From NCBI GenBank assembly GCA_965649825.1, contig OZ287699.1:62001-126000 (forward strand): a DNA stretch of 64,000 nt, given 5' to 3'. The stretch comes from Penicillus capitatus. Taxonomy: Eukaryota > Chlorophyta. The position numbers and the translations under genes were made by a program. The notes beneath the pieces were generated by a model, which searched no databases, had not been told where the DNA came from, and saw only the letters and a list, made by a program, of their open reading frames with translations. Numbering within the stretch: position 1 is the first letter of the stretch; each line of letters begins with the position of its first letter. Positions 32,315 to 43,660 of this stretch are shown in pieces.

Positions 32315-33415
32315 TTATGTGGCAAAGAAGGCGGTATGTCTGTACAATGGCTCGAACAGACCTTCCATCAATGTGTTCTCTGTGGTGCGCATGTAGCAGT
32401 GAAACTTGCTATCACTTGACATGAAGATGCAGCTGGGTTTACCGACGAAATCGCCACCGTAGGACACCCAACCTGATGTCCGGCGTACAAACAGGAAACC
32501 CACCATCTGATGGTTTCTCTGCAGACCGTACTGTTCGTCCAGAGCAAAGCAATCGAGAGTCCTCGAATCGGCATTGATACAGTCAGGTTCTGATCTCAAA
32601 GAGCCACCGAATCTCCCAAACATATCAATCATATGTCCACCCATAAGGGCAAGCGAACGGGGTTGCATCGTCACGGCTGGCAAATGGACACTGACACGGC
32701 CTCTGCCTTTCAGACCGACGCCGGCCCAAATGCACGAGTCTGGATCTCCGTTAGCCATGAAGAGTCGCTCGGCAAGACGTCCATCCTCACGATTCGCCCA
32801 GCATTGAATTCTGTTCGATTTGGGGTTGGTCACACAGCTCACTGGTCCGGAAGGATTGTCCGCAATGCGAGAATAACTCCCCCATACTCCATTCTCCAAT
32901 TTGAAGGTATGCATACCACCATTTTTTGCTCGAACCGCACAGAAGATCTTGTGATCGTCTTCCATCATGACACAGCCTGGCGCTTCGAGAGATTTTCCAA
33001 AATCAAGTATCGTCACGTTCTTGTCGAACGGGGTGCCTGTTTCGACGGCAAGGACGGCTATTTTCTTCTTTGGCGTGATGAAAATCGCAAAGACCCCTTC
33101 ACTTCCGTATGCGGCTGTCTGCGGTTGGTCGATGACATTTCCTCCGAAATCCTCAAAGTCGGCACGTCCTTCGACAACACTGGCATAACCAACGGTTCCT
33201 TTTTTCGTCGCGAAAAAGCAATGTGCTTGATGGTCATCACGCGACAGGCAGTTTGGGCTTGAGGACAGTGCACTACCCAAGTCGCTGTAGTCCGCCGGTT
33301 GTTTAAGTAATCGAGCCAAATTGGAATCGGCACGGTAGATTCTTGAAAGCAGTTGACCACTTATGCTCGTTACCAAAAATGCCAAACACGCTATCAACAA
33401 AGAAAAGCGAAACAT
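32315..33415 (-). CDS. secreted PLL/DUF346-like beta-propeller protein (copy 2), intronless
   Basis: One uninterrupted frame of 366 codons. The N-terminus (MFRFSLLIACLAFLVTSISG) is a signal peptide. The blade pattern matches copy 1 along the whole length: DLGSALSSSPNCLSRDD with HCFF, FGGNVIDQPQTAAYG, NPSGPVSCVTNPKS, FGGSLRSEPDCINADS, LDCFALDEQYGLQRN, SGWVSYGGDFVGKPSCIFM and FHCYMRTTENTLMEG. Cysteines are conserved between the copies, which supports disulfides and an extracellular or vesicular location. Sequence divergence from copy 1 is considerable, so the duplication is old. Carbohydrate binding is inferred from the repeat type only. A TATA-like box lies 64 bp upstream of the ATG. It is divergent with the NDH-SelD gene. 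Confidence 0.72.
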   Translation of the reverse strand: MFRFSLLIACLAFLVTSISGQLLSRIYRADSNLARLLKQPADYSDLGSALSSSPNCLSRDDHQAHCFFATKKGTVGYASVVEGRADFEDFGGNVIDQPQTAAYGSEGVFAIFITPKKKIAVLAVETGTPFDKNVTILDFGKSLEAPGCVMMEDDHKIFCAVRAKNGGMHTFKLENGVWGSYSRIADNPSGPVSCVTNPKSNRIQCWANREDGRLAERLFMANGDPDSCIWAGVGLKGRGRVSVHLPAVTMQPRSLALMGGHMIDMFGRFGGSLRSEPDCINADSRTLDCFALDEQYGLQRNHQMVGFLFVRRTSGWVSYGGDFVGKPSCIFMSSDSKFHCYMRTTENTLMEGLFEPLYRHTAFFAT

Positions 33416-33478
33416 CTGAACTTGGAAAACGACAATTCACGAACGGAAACGATTGCTAATTTCTGTGCCTAAATTGCA

Positions 33479-33486
33479 TTTATATA
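33479..33486 (-). promoter_or_regulatory. TATA-like box of the copy-2 secreted-protein gene
   Basis: The minus strand reads TATATAAA followed by TGCAATTTAGG. It lies 64 bp upstream of the start codon at 33415, a workable distance for transcription starting 25-35 bp downstream. Few other genes in the window show such a box. Confidence 0.5.
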
Positions 33487-33690
33487 GCTAAAACAGCCAA
33501 TGAGACCATTGATATGACGTTAATATTTGTCATCCGAAGGCACGGTGTGTCATCTGACGTCAAGGCGTGGTAACTGTGATTATTTGGAGATGAATGCAGG
33601 GCCAATGATACCGAACTCGCGATTCCCAATATGTCTCGGCTACCCTAAGTTTCTGTGTCCTTTGCTCTAAATCCTCTGTCGCAGGCTGAA

Positions 33691-36600
33691 ATGAAGAGCG
33701 ACGCAGACAGGTCCGTCTGCAGGATGCCGTATTCCATCATTCATTGATAAACGTTGTTCATTTTTCATGCCCGCACATTTGTGGAAAACGTTGTCCACTT
33801 TTTCAATGCTACCTTCAAAGCCTATTGTCAAAGTACCAATCTGCACGCAGCGTTTCGCGTTGCCACGTGCCACCGCCAGGACGTTGTTTTGTTGGGGGGA
33901 GGACACAGCCATGTCGAAGTGATGCGCAGCTTTGGCATGCGACCAGTACCGGGAGCACGCCTCACACTAATCTCCCGTGATATTCAAACACCTTACAGGT
34001 CCCTCCCTCCCCGCCCCACTTGAAGCACACCTTCTAATAATCCCTTAGTGGAATGCTCCCCGGTTACGTCTCCGGATTCTATTCCCACGATGAAGTCCAT
34101 ATCGACCTGAGACCCCTCGCCCGTTTTGCTCGATGCCGACTTATTCAAGCGGAGGCCGTCGGTCTGGATACTGGAGTAAGGTTGACAGACAAATGTACTG
34201 AGTGACTTATGGGATGGTGCAGAGCCGGTGTGTGCTGTTGAAAAACCGTCCGCCCATTACGTACGATGTGCTGTCCATCGACATCGGCAGCTGTCCAGAC
34301 GATTCCAATGTCCCCGGGGCCCGGCAATTCACCACAGCTGTCAAGCCAATTTCCAATTTCATTCAACGACTGCAAGACCTGATGAAAACTGTGCGCCACG
34401 ATAAGATGCGATCCGGGACACCGTCCACAGGATTGCCTTCTCGCGGTAGAGAAGAAATCTCTGTGGAAGTGAGTCGGCGATCAAGTGCATTGCGTCGTGT
34501 TGGAGAGAGAGGATTCTGTGTGGTCGTCGTGGGAGGAGGAGCTGGCGGCGTCGAATTGGCATTCTCCTTAAAGTACCGTCTGATGCACGAAGCAGTAGCA
34601 ACCGATCAGCAATTCATCAGCGAACCGAACATCAAGCATGACGCATCTCCACTTTACCGGCTCACATAGCGTCCCTACTGCACAGACTCATCAGTCAAGG
34701 GAAGATTCTGTCGAGCTATCCAAGCTCTGTGCGAAATAGCGTCTTGAATCTCATGAAAGAGAAGAACATCGAAGTGTTCGAGGACAATCCTGTTGTGTCT
34801 GTTCAAGAAGGCAAGAAGAGCAAAGGGAGGGTTTAACGATATCTGAATAACGAATGCTTGTCTGGCCATCCAGGAGCTGTGGAGCTGCAGACCGGCATGT
34901 TGATTAATTTTGACGGTTGTCTGTGGTGCACTCAAGCGGGAGCAGCACCTTGGCTGAAATCGTCAGGAATGTGGACAGATGAGAAAGGGTTTATCAAGAT
35001 TAATGACTTTCTGCAGCCATTCAACGGTCCTGCTGAGGTCTTTGCAGCTGGAGATGTGGCGACCAGTGTCAGTCATCCTCGGCCAAAGGCTGGCGTCTTC
35101 GCTGTTCGACAAGTGAGAACGTCTTCCATTCTCTGAAGGAACAGATGTTGTGGAAAAGCTGATGTGAGACAGGGCCCTCCATTGGCTGCCAATTTGCGCA
35201 GGTTTTTGCAGGGAGAGGAATTGCAGCCCTTCATTCCTCAAACCGCTTATCTCAGTCTGATCTCCACGGGAAACAAGTCTTGCGTGGCGAGCAAAGGATG
35301 GCTCTCTTGGCAAGGTCATAAAGTGCTTTCCGTTTTGTCTCTTTGGAAATTGTGCACGTTGGCAGGTCCAGCTATGTGGAAACTGAAAGATAGCATCGAT
35401 CGAAGCTTTATGCATAAGTACAGTAGAGATCTGCCAGACATGGAGAAGATGAAAGATCCTCATGTGCATTTGGATCAACACACCGCAACAAATCTGCTCG
35501 AGAAACAGGCAGCCATTCTTGCGGATTACGCAAAGATGCGTTGTGCAGGTTGCGGTGGAAAGGTAAATCTGATCACAGAGCGCGATTCGCAAGGGATGTC
35601 TGTCATGGACGTGCAGATCGGAAGGAATATTCTCAGTCATGTCTTGGCAGCCATTCAAGAACCTGATGCCGCATCGGCATCGGATGTCGTTTCCTATGAT
35701 GACGCGGCCATTATGGAATTCGCGGAAAAAGGATACCTCTTACTGCAGTCGACGGATTTCTTGAGGAGTTTCATAACGGATCCCTATCTCTTTGGACAGA
35801 TCACAGCTCTGCATTGTCTTTCGGTTGTGCAGCAGAAGCCACCATCCATTCTAAACGAATGAAGCGTCGTCTGTTCTTTCAGGATATCTATGCAATGGGC
35901 GGCGAACCACTGTCGGTTTTGTCGACGGCTATCGTTCCTTTTGCGACGGAAGACAAAATGGAGGTCGATTTGATTCAGGTCATGCTCGGAGCAAAGAAAG
36001 TGATTAGAGCTTGATGACAATGAGGACGCCGAAGAGCCTGTTTTGTTTCTGACGCTCAGGTGTGCGATGATGCCAACTGCAAGATTGCCGGTGGACATAC
36101 AGCCGAAGGAACGGAGCTCTCGTTAGGCTTCTCTGTCACAGGAAAGGTCAAGAAAGATGGATTGCTCAAAAAGACCGGCGCACGTGTGAATCAGTCCGTG
36201 ATCTTGACGAAGGCTTTGGGAACTGGAATGATCTTGGCAGCAGAGATGCGAGGAAAGGCCAAAGCTCCATGGGTCAAAGCGGTAGAGAGAATCGATTCAT
36301 TTCTTCGCAAGGGGTAAACCACTCGGATGTCAGGCCGTGGATTCGATGTTGGTCTCCAATGGACCGACCGTAAAGATTCTACAGGATCATGAGGCAGTGG
36401 CTTGCACAGACGTCAGCGGATTTGGCCTTCTAGGCCACTTGCTTGAGATGCTTGGCGATGACGAGGTCTCGCTTGTCGAAATCGACAAAGAGAATGTGAT
36501 CGGTTGTAGGTGGCGATGGAGTTGGACCTCGCATCCGTTCCGACATTCCCTGGAGCCGAAGACTGTTCCAAGGAAGGATGGCTGAGTTCGTTACATCCAC

Positions 36601-36961
36601 AGAACAATCGTGCAGCAAAAGAGATCGCCGATTTCGAATCTGTCAAGTACAATTGGAAACTGCCAGTTCTCGTCGATCCACAAACAAGTCCTCGAATCTG
36701 TCCAGCAGCGAGAAAGTCACATCGGCGTGCTTAGGTGGAGGTCTCTTGGCGTTTGTCCCGGCAGACAATGCCCAAAAATGTCTGGCCAGACTGCACGAAG
36801 CACAACTGACATCTGCTGCAATCATTGGCCGCATCATCGAATCAGAAACAGGTGGGTGCACGGACCATTGCTTATCATCTCCGCCCAATGCGTTTTCTCC
36901 TGCAGGTCATTCGAAGTTTCATATAACCAATAACGAAACGCAGGAGGCGTCCATCCAATGA
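33691..36961 (+). CDS. selD: NADH-dehydrogenase-like / selenide, water dikinase fusion (SelD fusion)
   Basis: The N-terminal half is a pyridine-nucleotide-disulfide-type FAD/NAD domain: [20 protein letters not shown] (dinucleotide fold), [37 protein letters not shown], a second fold [20 protein letters not shown] and [20 protein letters not shown]. The C-terminal half is selenophosphate synthetase: the active-site loop [10 protein letters not shown] with Cys and Lys, [74 protein letters not shown] and [17 protein letters not shown]. It makes selenophosphate from selenide and ATP, so the host probably makes selenoproteins. The active site uses Cys, not Sec. About ten introns; one ends CTGATGTGAGACAG at 35171. 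The true start is uncertain: ATG 33691 is only a candidate. Confidence 0.88.
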
Positions 36962-37036
36962 GCGTTTGATGTGACGTGACAAGATTACATTTGCTGTGAT
37001 GACATATACCAAAATCTATAGCTACTGGCGGTTTGA

Positions 37037-39172
37037 CTACTGTTGTTCATTGCGATTCTCTTTATCCAGTCGTTTCTTGCGCCATCTCTGATTCTGAGCT
37101 GGGCTGCTCTTACTGACTTGCTTCTTTCTCTTCCCTTGGCGTTTCTGTGCAAGAGAGAGATGAGAGAGCTTGCCCGTGAGGGAGTCAAGTCTCTGAGAAG
37201 GAGGAGGTAATGCCAGTCCAGCTTCTGCATAGCTGTCCGTCCATACATAGCGAAAATCCACACACAGACTGAAGTGATCACTCCCATACACTTCATTCGG
37301 CAGTTTTTTGTTTGTGCTTTGCTGACTCCAGTGAGGAAAATCCAACACACGAAACGGCTGCAGCATCAGATACGAATGGCTCCCTTTAAAGTGACTGTGA
37401 ACATAAGGAGTGAAGAAAACGTAATCCAACGTGTTCTGACAACAATTGTGGAGCGATGTGACGTTCGGTTCGTGGCCCAAAACTTCACAGCAGACGCTTT
37501 TGAGATGGAGATCGTGGTCCAGTGCAAACGGATCATAATGTCTCTGTCGCTGGGCCCACTCCAAAATGTCAGGCAGCGAACGTCCCATCGCATTCTCAAT
37601 GTGATCCGCATTCCATCCTTGCATCGCAGGAAACTGTCGTTTGAGATGAAGGTGTGCTGCATCTCGCATCTGTTGACGGGTTTCGCGACACGCCCACTTG
37701 AAATCATAGACAATGGAATGGCGTTGCCTAAAATAGGCAGACTCTGTGCCACTGCTGCTTTCACCGCTGGCCAAGAAAGATGTGGGATCCGGCCACCAAC
37801 GGGTCTGATCAATCATCATCGCATCTTGCGGGAACGGATCCAAGGAAGGTGCGTCTGACGGAAATGGATGCCATGGAGGGAGGAACATAGTCGGTACCGT
37901 CGACATCTGGCCATTGAGTACTGGAGGTTCTTGTCTGGGACCGCTGAACGAGCCATCGACTGTTCCAGATAGACTTTTGCTTGAGTAGTGCGCCATGTGA
38001 ATGGATCCATCACATATGAACTTGTAGATACCGCTCTCTGGAGACGCATTGAAATCTCCAGCTATGATACAGGGAGAGGCAAGTCCCTTTTTGCTGTATT
38101 TTTGACGTAGACGGCTGACCTCGTCACAGAGAATGCGCGCCTGTACACAGATCACATACCTGTCACATCAGTTCCTGTCAGACAGTCTGCTGAATTACCT
38201 GACCCAATTTGATGTCGCCTCTCTTGGGGTTGAAGAGAATGTGTGTATTCGCAACCGTAATGTTGACGTCTTTCGAAACCGACGACTGCTTGGGGCGTCG
38301 GTGCCTTGCTGGGTGTTTCAAGACACATATTAGGGCAACGTTATTTCTGAGCACCTTCGATTCGCTGAAGTAGATTCTGCGCACATCCGACAAGAGAAAC
38401 ATCGATTTCCTGTTTTCAACGATCACACCTTCTCACACAATCACTCTGCCTTACCAGAAAGTCGCACAGCCATCCTGACATCCACCGGCACGCTTGGCAT
38501 AGACACCCACGTAGCTGTCAAGCACCGATGATGTGATAGAACAGGATTGCTGAATGGCCTTCTTACCCAAAAGGCACCAGATCATTTCGAATCTCTTCAT
38601 ATTGTTCCACTTCTTGAAGACAGAGAATGTCAGGCTTGAGTGTGGTAATCTCCTGGAGAATGCGTTTCCATCGTTGCTGCCATTCCAGAACGGCGTCTGG
38701 CTGCGATCGATAGAGCTGGCCTCTGTGTTCTTGTGCCTAGCAAGCGCGTTCTTTGGGCAAGGAAACCAGGACGAAGCTACCAGGTAATCCGCAAGGATGT
38801 TGTAGCTCATGAGACGGAAGATTTGACCGTCCTTCGTCTTGTTCTGCGTCTACGATAGAACGTCGCCAGCGATGAGCGGCATGGAGGAGAGCGAACAGAA
38901 GCGTGGCGCCATTGTCGTTCCGAGACAGAGGCAACTGAAGACCGAAGATTTCTTTGCATCCCAGTGGCGTCCGTCAACGAAAGCAAAATGTGCCGCAGCG
39001 TTCTTCGCGGATTCGATATGAATTGCCACACGCTGGTAGTTGAAATCTTCGTTGTGTCTCGGGGCGCCAAGCGCGCTCGGACTCTTTCGGAATATGACTC
39101 GAAGTCGATGGACGTTGACGGTGATGGCGAGTATTGATGCGCGAAATGTCTATAGATCCGATTCGTCAACAA
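37037..39172 (-). CDS. CCR4/Angel-type endonuclease-exonuclease-phosphatase family nuclease
   Basis: EEP-fold deadenylase-type protein. Blocks: FTVMSYNILADYLV-like start of the domain, DILCLQEVEQYEEIRNDLVP (metal-binding Glu), SYVGVYAKRAGGCQDGCATFW, VLRNNVALICVLKHPA, VNITVANTHILFNPKRGDIK, PCIIAGDFNASPESGIYKFI (Asp/Asn), NTLDYVFFTPYVHSHFKG and YGSDHFSLCVDFRY (catalytic His). Between GDFN and the last blocks is a long Pro/Ser-rich insert. The tail is Lys/Arg-rich (KRQGKRKKQVSKS). The leader after MLTNRIYRHFAHQYS could be organelle-targeting. The intron before ARILCDEV contains TGATGTGAC (revcomp at 38162), about 25 nt from its AG. It removes poly(A) tails or trims RNA 3' ends, by family. It converges on the SelD fusion with 75 bp between stops. 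Confidence 0.85.
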
Positions 39173-39396
39173 ACACGCTTATAACACTGCATGTACTCAA
39201 ATTGTCGGTTATTCATCCTCTCTCCTCAGATCTCGCATGATGGAGACAGGGATGAATGCTCTTTTATTTGCCAAATCGCATGCTAACGTGGATTCCTGTA
39301 GATTTAACACTAGTCGTTGTTCAAAAAAGAACTACCCGCGCCTTTCTACTGGTTTCCTGTCGTAAGCAACAGAAAATAATAAATCATTCAACGACT

Positions 39397-41417
39397 CTAC
39401 GGCGGCGATGTCGAAGAATGATCGCCACCCTCGAGAGTCAATGGCTCGAGAACAAGTTCGAGCTCCGTATCATTTGTGGAAGTTGTCATCACGTTTTTGT
39501 ACTCGTATCGCCTTGCTACATACACAAACCAGAAACACACGACGATCATCATAACTAAGAATGCACACATCACGTGAGAGGAGAGGAAAGTGTGAGTGCA
39601 GAACAAACCGAGAATCAACAGATAGAACATATCCAGGTGCCCTTCGTTGAGGTTGTCTGTGATCCATTGGTGTCCGACCGAATGGGTGATGGAGTCGATG
39701 AGCAGCATGAAGAGACTGCAGAGATAGGCGCCGAGGGCGATGGCTGTAAGATTCAGTGCCGACATGACGCTTCTCATCGAATCCGGTGCCTAAGAACACC
39801 ATTTGCTGACAACATGTTGGTCTCCAGACGAGAGAACCTGACTGTAGAAGAATTCAAGGAGTCCCACTGCGGCCATCACTTCGGCAATGCCAAGAATCGA
39901 CTCGGACAGAGCTAGCCAGAAGATGCTCATCCTCACCACCTCGACATCCTCTCCATCTTGTTCGACAATGTCGAATTCTCCTTCGGCAAAGAGGCGCTTT
40001 CGCATGCGCTCAATCATAAAAGAGACAAAAATTGCCAGAACGGCCAGCAGATATCCGACACCAACGCGCTGCAGTAGCGTCGGTGTGTACTTCAAACGCT
40101 TGTGCATGAAGGGAATAAGCAAACGATCATAGATCGGCCCAAACACGATAATGGAGACGTTATCGAAGAGAAATAGAGAAGCGGCTGGAAACTTGGTATG
40201 ATAGCCAAACACATGCACGTCCCTGTTCATCTGCATCCCTTGAAGAAGGTGGAATGTAGGTAGAAAGCCAACTGACAGGCTGCACCAGCACCGCCATAAA
40301 AACACCGATTCAAGATAAAGAATGTGACTCAATTGTTTGGAGCAGACCAGAGAAATACGGTGGTGGCAAAGATAGGGAGCACTCTGCACACGAGCTTTGC
40401 TTCTTGGACATCTTGGCACGAAGACTTTCCTGCAAGAGAGCACAGCTGTCCTTGCGTCTTAGTGTTCATGATCAGAATACCAGACTCCGTTGCCCAGTCC
40501 AGCCAATGTGTTTGTTGCTGTGGGCGGTGATTCCTGGATCTCCTCTCTTCTCCTACCGATCCGTCCACGGCAGAATACGAGAAGCGCTTCGGCCGATCGC
40601 GCAGTGCTCTGCACACTGTGGCGAAGAATCGCATCACCGGCGATTCCGATGCCGGAATGCAGCGATACAGCGATCTCCCCCAGACGAACGTCAGAGCAGA
40701 GAGCAGCATCACTCCGCCTGTCACATCGGCCTCGCTGTCGTGCAGGCAGGGAGAATCGACTTCTCACTCGCGCCGGCAAAGGAGACTCCCCACAGTCCCT
40801 GATCTTGCGCGTAGACCACCACCGTTGCCGCCAGAAGCCCACCGATGTTGATGAAGACGTAGAACCAGTTGAAGAAAGACTTCTTCTCCTCTCGGTCGCG
40901 CTCTCTGCTGTCGTCGAACTGATCGGCGCCGAAGGCTGAGACGTTGGGTTTGATGCCTCCTGTCCCAGCGGCCACCAGGAAGAGGCAGATGATCAGCAGC
41001 ATCCACTGCCAGGCATTGGCATGGGTTCCGTCGTCCACACGGATCCCGGGGATCACAGCACTCATCGTCAGAAGCACGAGACCGCAGAGATAGACGATAA
41101 CTGAGGCGCATATCGTTCGATAACGGCCAAGATAGGCGTCAGCTATCCATCCACCTACCAAAGGAGAGAGATAAGAGAACCCGGTCGTAATGCTGCCGCC
41201 AATTGCCGACGTCGACGCCGCAGCACCCAATCTCCTTAAGTAATTAACCAGGTTCATTCGAATGCAATAGTAAGACACACGCTCGCCCAGTTCCGTTCCT
41301 GAACATCTTTTTTGCCAAAGGCTTTTGCTAAACGACAGTACCTAGGATGAACGGACACACGGTTAGGAGGACGGATTTTTTCGCTTCTGCATCAGGTTTT
41401 CGTTCTGCGGACGACAT
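39397..41417 (-). CDS. proton-dependent oligopeptide/nitrate transporter, POT/PTR/NPF family (copy A)
   Basis: A 12-helix MFS transporter importing di/tripeptides or nitrate with protons. It starts MSSAERKPDAEAKKS and runs into LLTVCPFILG, an intron, TELGERVSYYCIRMNLVNYL (the E-x-x-E-R-like motif of the first helix), VGGWIADAYLGRYRTI, GLVLLTMSAVIPG, the PTR2 signature GTGGIKPNVSAFGADQFD, and SFFNWFYVFINIGGLLAAT. After an intron ending CCGATGTGACAG come GVMLLSALTFVWGRSLYR, GMQMNRDVHVFGYHTKFPA, IIVFGPIYDRLLIPFM, ERMRKRLFAEGEFDIVEQDG, AEVMAAVGLLEFFYSQ and APDSMRSVMSALNLTAIALG. The tail is intact: FLSSHVMCAFLVMMIVVCFW then a charged cytosolic end. A near-identical copy B lies at 46044-47991. Confidence 0.9.
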
Positions 41418-42049
41418 TTTAAGCGAACGACAAAAAAGACGAAGAAATGATACGTTATACGGATGACGATCTCGCATATGAAAGTGATGCTGTGAAGAGA
41501 CACTCTGTCTTGAGTTGACGAAGCAGCGAGACACTCTTCCTTAAAGGATGCGTGCCATGCACCAACCGTTGGCGCCTGGCGCAACGCCAGCAGGAGGATG
41601 ACCGGAAAAGGCTAGAGTTCGAACATAACCGTTGACAAGACACATGGTTTTTCAAGTCAAGTACAAATGGACAGAACCGTTTGTTGTTTTCTCACGGTAG
41701 CTACTGAATTATCTATTGCGCAAAGTTTCTCCGCGAAGCTCGCCATACGAATACCCGAAGTCGACTCTAGAGTCGACGATGGTAGACTCCGAAGTTGATC
41801 TTCACAGACCGCGTGTCGCTATCAGCTTGATTCTTCCCAGGAGAGGGATAATGTGCCTTGGGAAAGCATGCCGAGGACTTTAGAAACGTCACCAGGTGCC
41901 AAAGTTATGTCCCAGGAGAACAGATCACATGGAAGAGCTCACAGAAGCAACTGCTCGCTCCAAGAATGGGGCCCGGTCCAGAGACGACTCAAGCCCCTGT
42001 GCCTGCGCAACAATCTAGGCGTAATAAGAGAAGTCCTGCCTCACTTCTA
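41418..42049. other. spacer with an 18-bp palindrome
   Basis: About 630 bp upstream of transporter copy A. No gene was recognised. The 18-bp perfect palindrome at 41760-41777 is listed separately. The right half probably belongs to the decayed LINE that becomes readable after 42050. Confidence 0.4.
41760..41777. repeat. 18-bp perfect palindrome
   Basis: GTCGACTCTAGAGTCGAC equals its own reverse complement over all 18 bases. It consists of three six-base restriction palindromes in a row (SalI, XbaI, SalI sites), which also looks like polylinker sequence. A chance or natural inverted repeat is equally possible. Confidence 0.85.
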
Positions 42050-42400
42050 ACGCTGTTCTCGCTATAGCATCCTTTCTAAATGCCTGGAAAAAAGCTTACG
42101 TCATCCCACTGCTGAAAGCCAAAAAAGATGTCACTCTAGTGTCAAGCTGGAGACTAATTTGCTTATTGAATACGCTAGGGGAAGTCTTTGAGAGAATCCT
42201 CCACCTCTAATGTTCCGTTGGAGATCACGGCTACCTGGACGAAAGACAGTTTGGATTTAGAAGGCCGCGAGGCACTCTACCAGCATTAACCTTGTTCGCA
42301 GAGGATATCATCCGGGGGTTCAATTCCCGCAGTCAGATTGGTGGTGTGGGCTTTAGATCTGTCGGGCCGCCTTCGACATATTCTCCCATCCGATTCTGAT
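42050..42400 (+). mobile_element. remnant of a non-LTR retrotransposon reverse transcriptase
   Basis: The plus strand reads FLNAWKKAYVIPLLKAKKDV, SSWRLICLLNTLGEVFERIL, a stop, then DERQFGFRRPRGTLPALTLF, EDII, and VVWALDLSG followed, after a one-base shift, by AFDIFSHPILM. These match reverse transcriptase blocks 0-3 of LINEs (W-x2-A-x-V-x-P-x2-K; S-x-R-P-I-x-LLN; Q-x-GFR; A-x-LDLS-x-AFD-x-x-x-H). Stops and a frameshift show it is dead. The catalytic FADD block was not found. Confidence 0.7.
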
Positions 42401-42539
42401 GTAGGCGATGGCAACTTCAGGTTCCGCCTTATCTATGGCAAATGGTGGATAGTTTCTTGTAGGGTAAGCAGGCTACGATTCCTCTCCCATCCTCCTCGTT
42501 CTCTTGTCGACCATCAGCCGGCTTGACACAAGGATCATG

Positions 42540-43496
42540 TTTGTTACCTTCACTCTTTCTGTGCTTCGTCAACAGCCTCGCCGCCTCAATCCCTCCCGAC
42601 ACGGATGTATCTCCGCCGCCATTGTCTGAGTCGCACACATGTTCACAGGAAGGCGTAAAAGCAAAGCCTGGAAGATTTCCATAGATGTGCAGCTTGATGT
42701 GGCAGTCATTCGCATGCCTGCGGGACGACGCTCTCCCAGCCGCGATGGATTACGGGCGGCTCACTGCGTCGACCCCAGCAAACGCGAAACCGTTGGTCTG
42801 TTTCCCATCGTCTACTGCGGTATCTGCGACCTGGAGAACAAAGTGGATACGAATAAGGTGAGCGATTCGACACTTCTCTCTAGAAAGGTCAGTCATACGA
42901 AAGCCATCTGCCATGTAGGTGGTGTTTGATGTCGTTGAAGGCCACCTGCATAAAGATTGGAAAGGCGATATTAACAATAGATCTGACATTGCCGCTTTGT
43001 AGCTCGACAGAGAGGCCAATCTTACACTGCCGCGTTTGGCTTCCAGTGAGGTTCTATTGAGTCGCGGAGATCTGCGAGCTGCAACGGGACGGAGACAAAC
43101 AGAATTTGCCTTTTATTCGCACGTTCTGCGCTTGGCCGACAGATCGCCCTTGTTGACCATCAATTCTACAAAGAGCAACAACCTTAGGGGTCGACGGGGA
43201 GAGCTGGATCTGCGCGGGAGCTCTGGGACAGGATACGTGACCTCGACATGTGTCCTGACATTGGACTTTATCGATCTGAAGATAAATCTGTGCGCTTGTC
43301 TAATAGGCGACTCTGGCGGTCCTCTGATGTTGGCAGACGCTCCGCACGGTCGTATCTTCAAGAGGAAAGCACAAAGAGACATGGTCGTAGGCGCGTCACG
43401 TCTGGCGGCTACGCAGTGGATGAGTCCAAACAGGGCTCCGGCATCGAACCTGCCGTTTACACACGTGTCGACCATTTTCTGGATTGGATAGTGTGA
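42540..43496 (+). pseudogene. broken trypsin-like (S1) serine protease gene
   Basis: The S1 plan is visible in order: a hydrophobic leader (SLFLCFVNSLAASIPP), the segment GVKAKPGRFP before the first strand, AAHCVDPSKRE with the catalytic His, NNRSDIAAL with the catalytic Asp, GDSGGPLML with the catalytic Ser, and VYTRVDHFLDWIV at the end, with TGA at 43494-43496. It is broken at least four times. There is a TAG right after GRFP, one extra G before AAHC (WIT/AAHC), a TAG right after DIAAL, and a frame change between DMVVG and TSGGYAVDESKQ. One normal intron (GTGAGC ... CATGTAG, about 42860-42919) remains. With a dead LINE beside it, loss of function is the simplest reading. Confidence 0.75.
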
Positions 43497-43660
43497 AAGT
43501 AGCATCGCCGAATCAAGTAGACAAGGAGAGAGAAACGCAGAGACGAGTATTACATTTTGACTGTTTGACTTCCTGTTTAATACAGCACGAGAATTCCATT
43601 CATTTAATCGATCTCATCTTAGATCCCTTCACAATAGAAAACATCACCGACAGCGATCGC

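Noticed and set aside
18068-33415. One block duplication that copied both the membrane-protein gene and the secreted propeller gene, with loss of dihydroorotase
   Set aside because: Order and orientation fit, but the membrane-gene fragment is about 97% identical at DNA level while the two secreted proteins are strongly diverged, so the events have different ages.
42295-42340. B-box-like GGTTCAATTCC suggesting a tRNA
   Set aside because: It lies inside the LINE reverse transcriptase remnant and has no A-box or acceptor stem.
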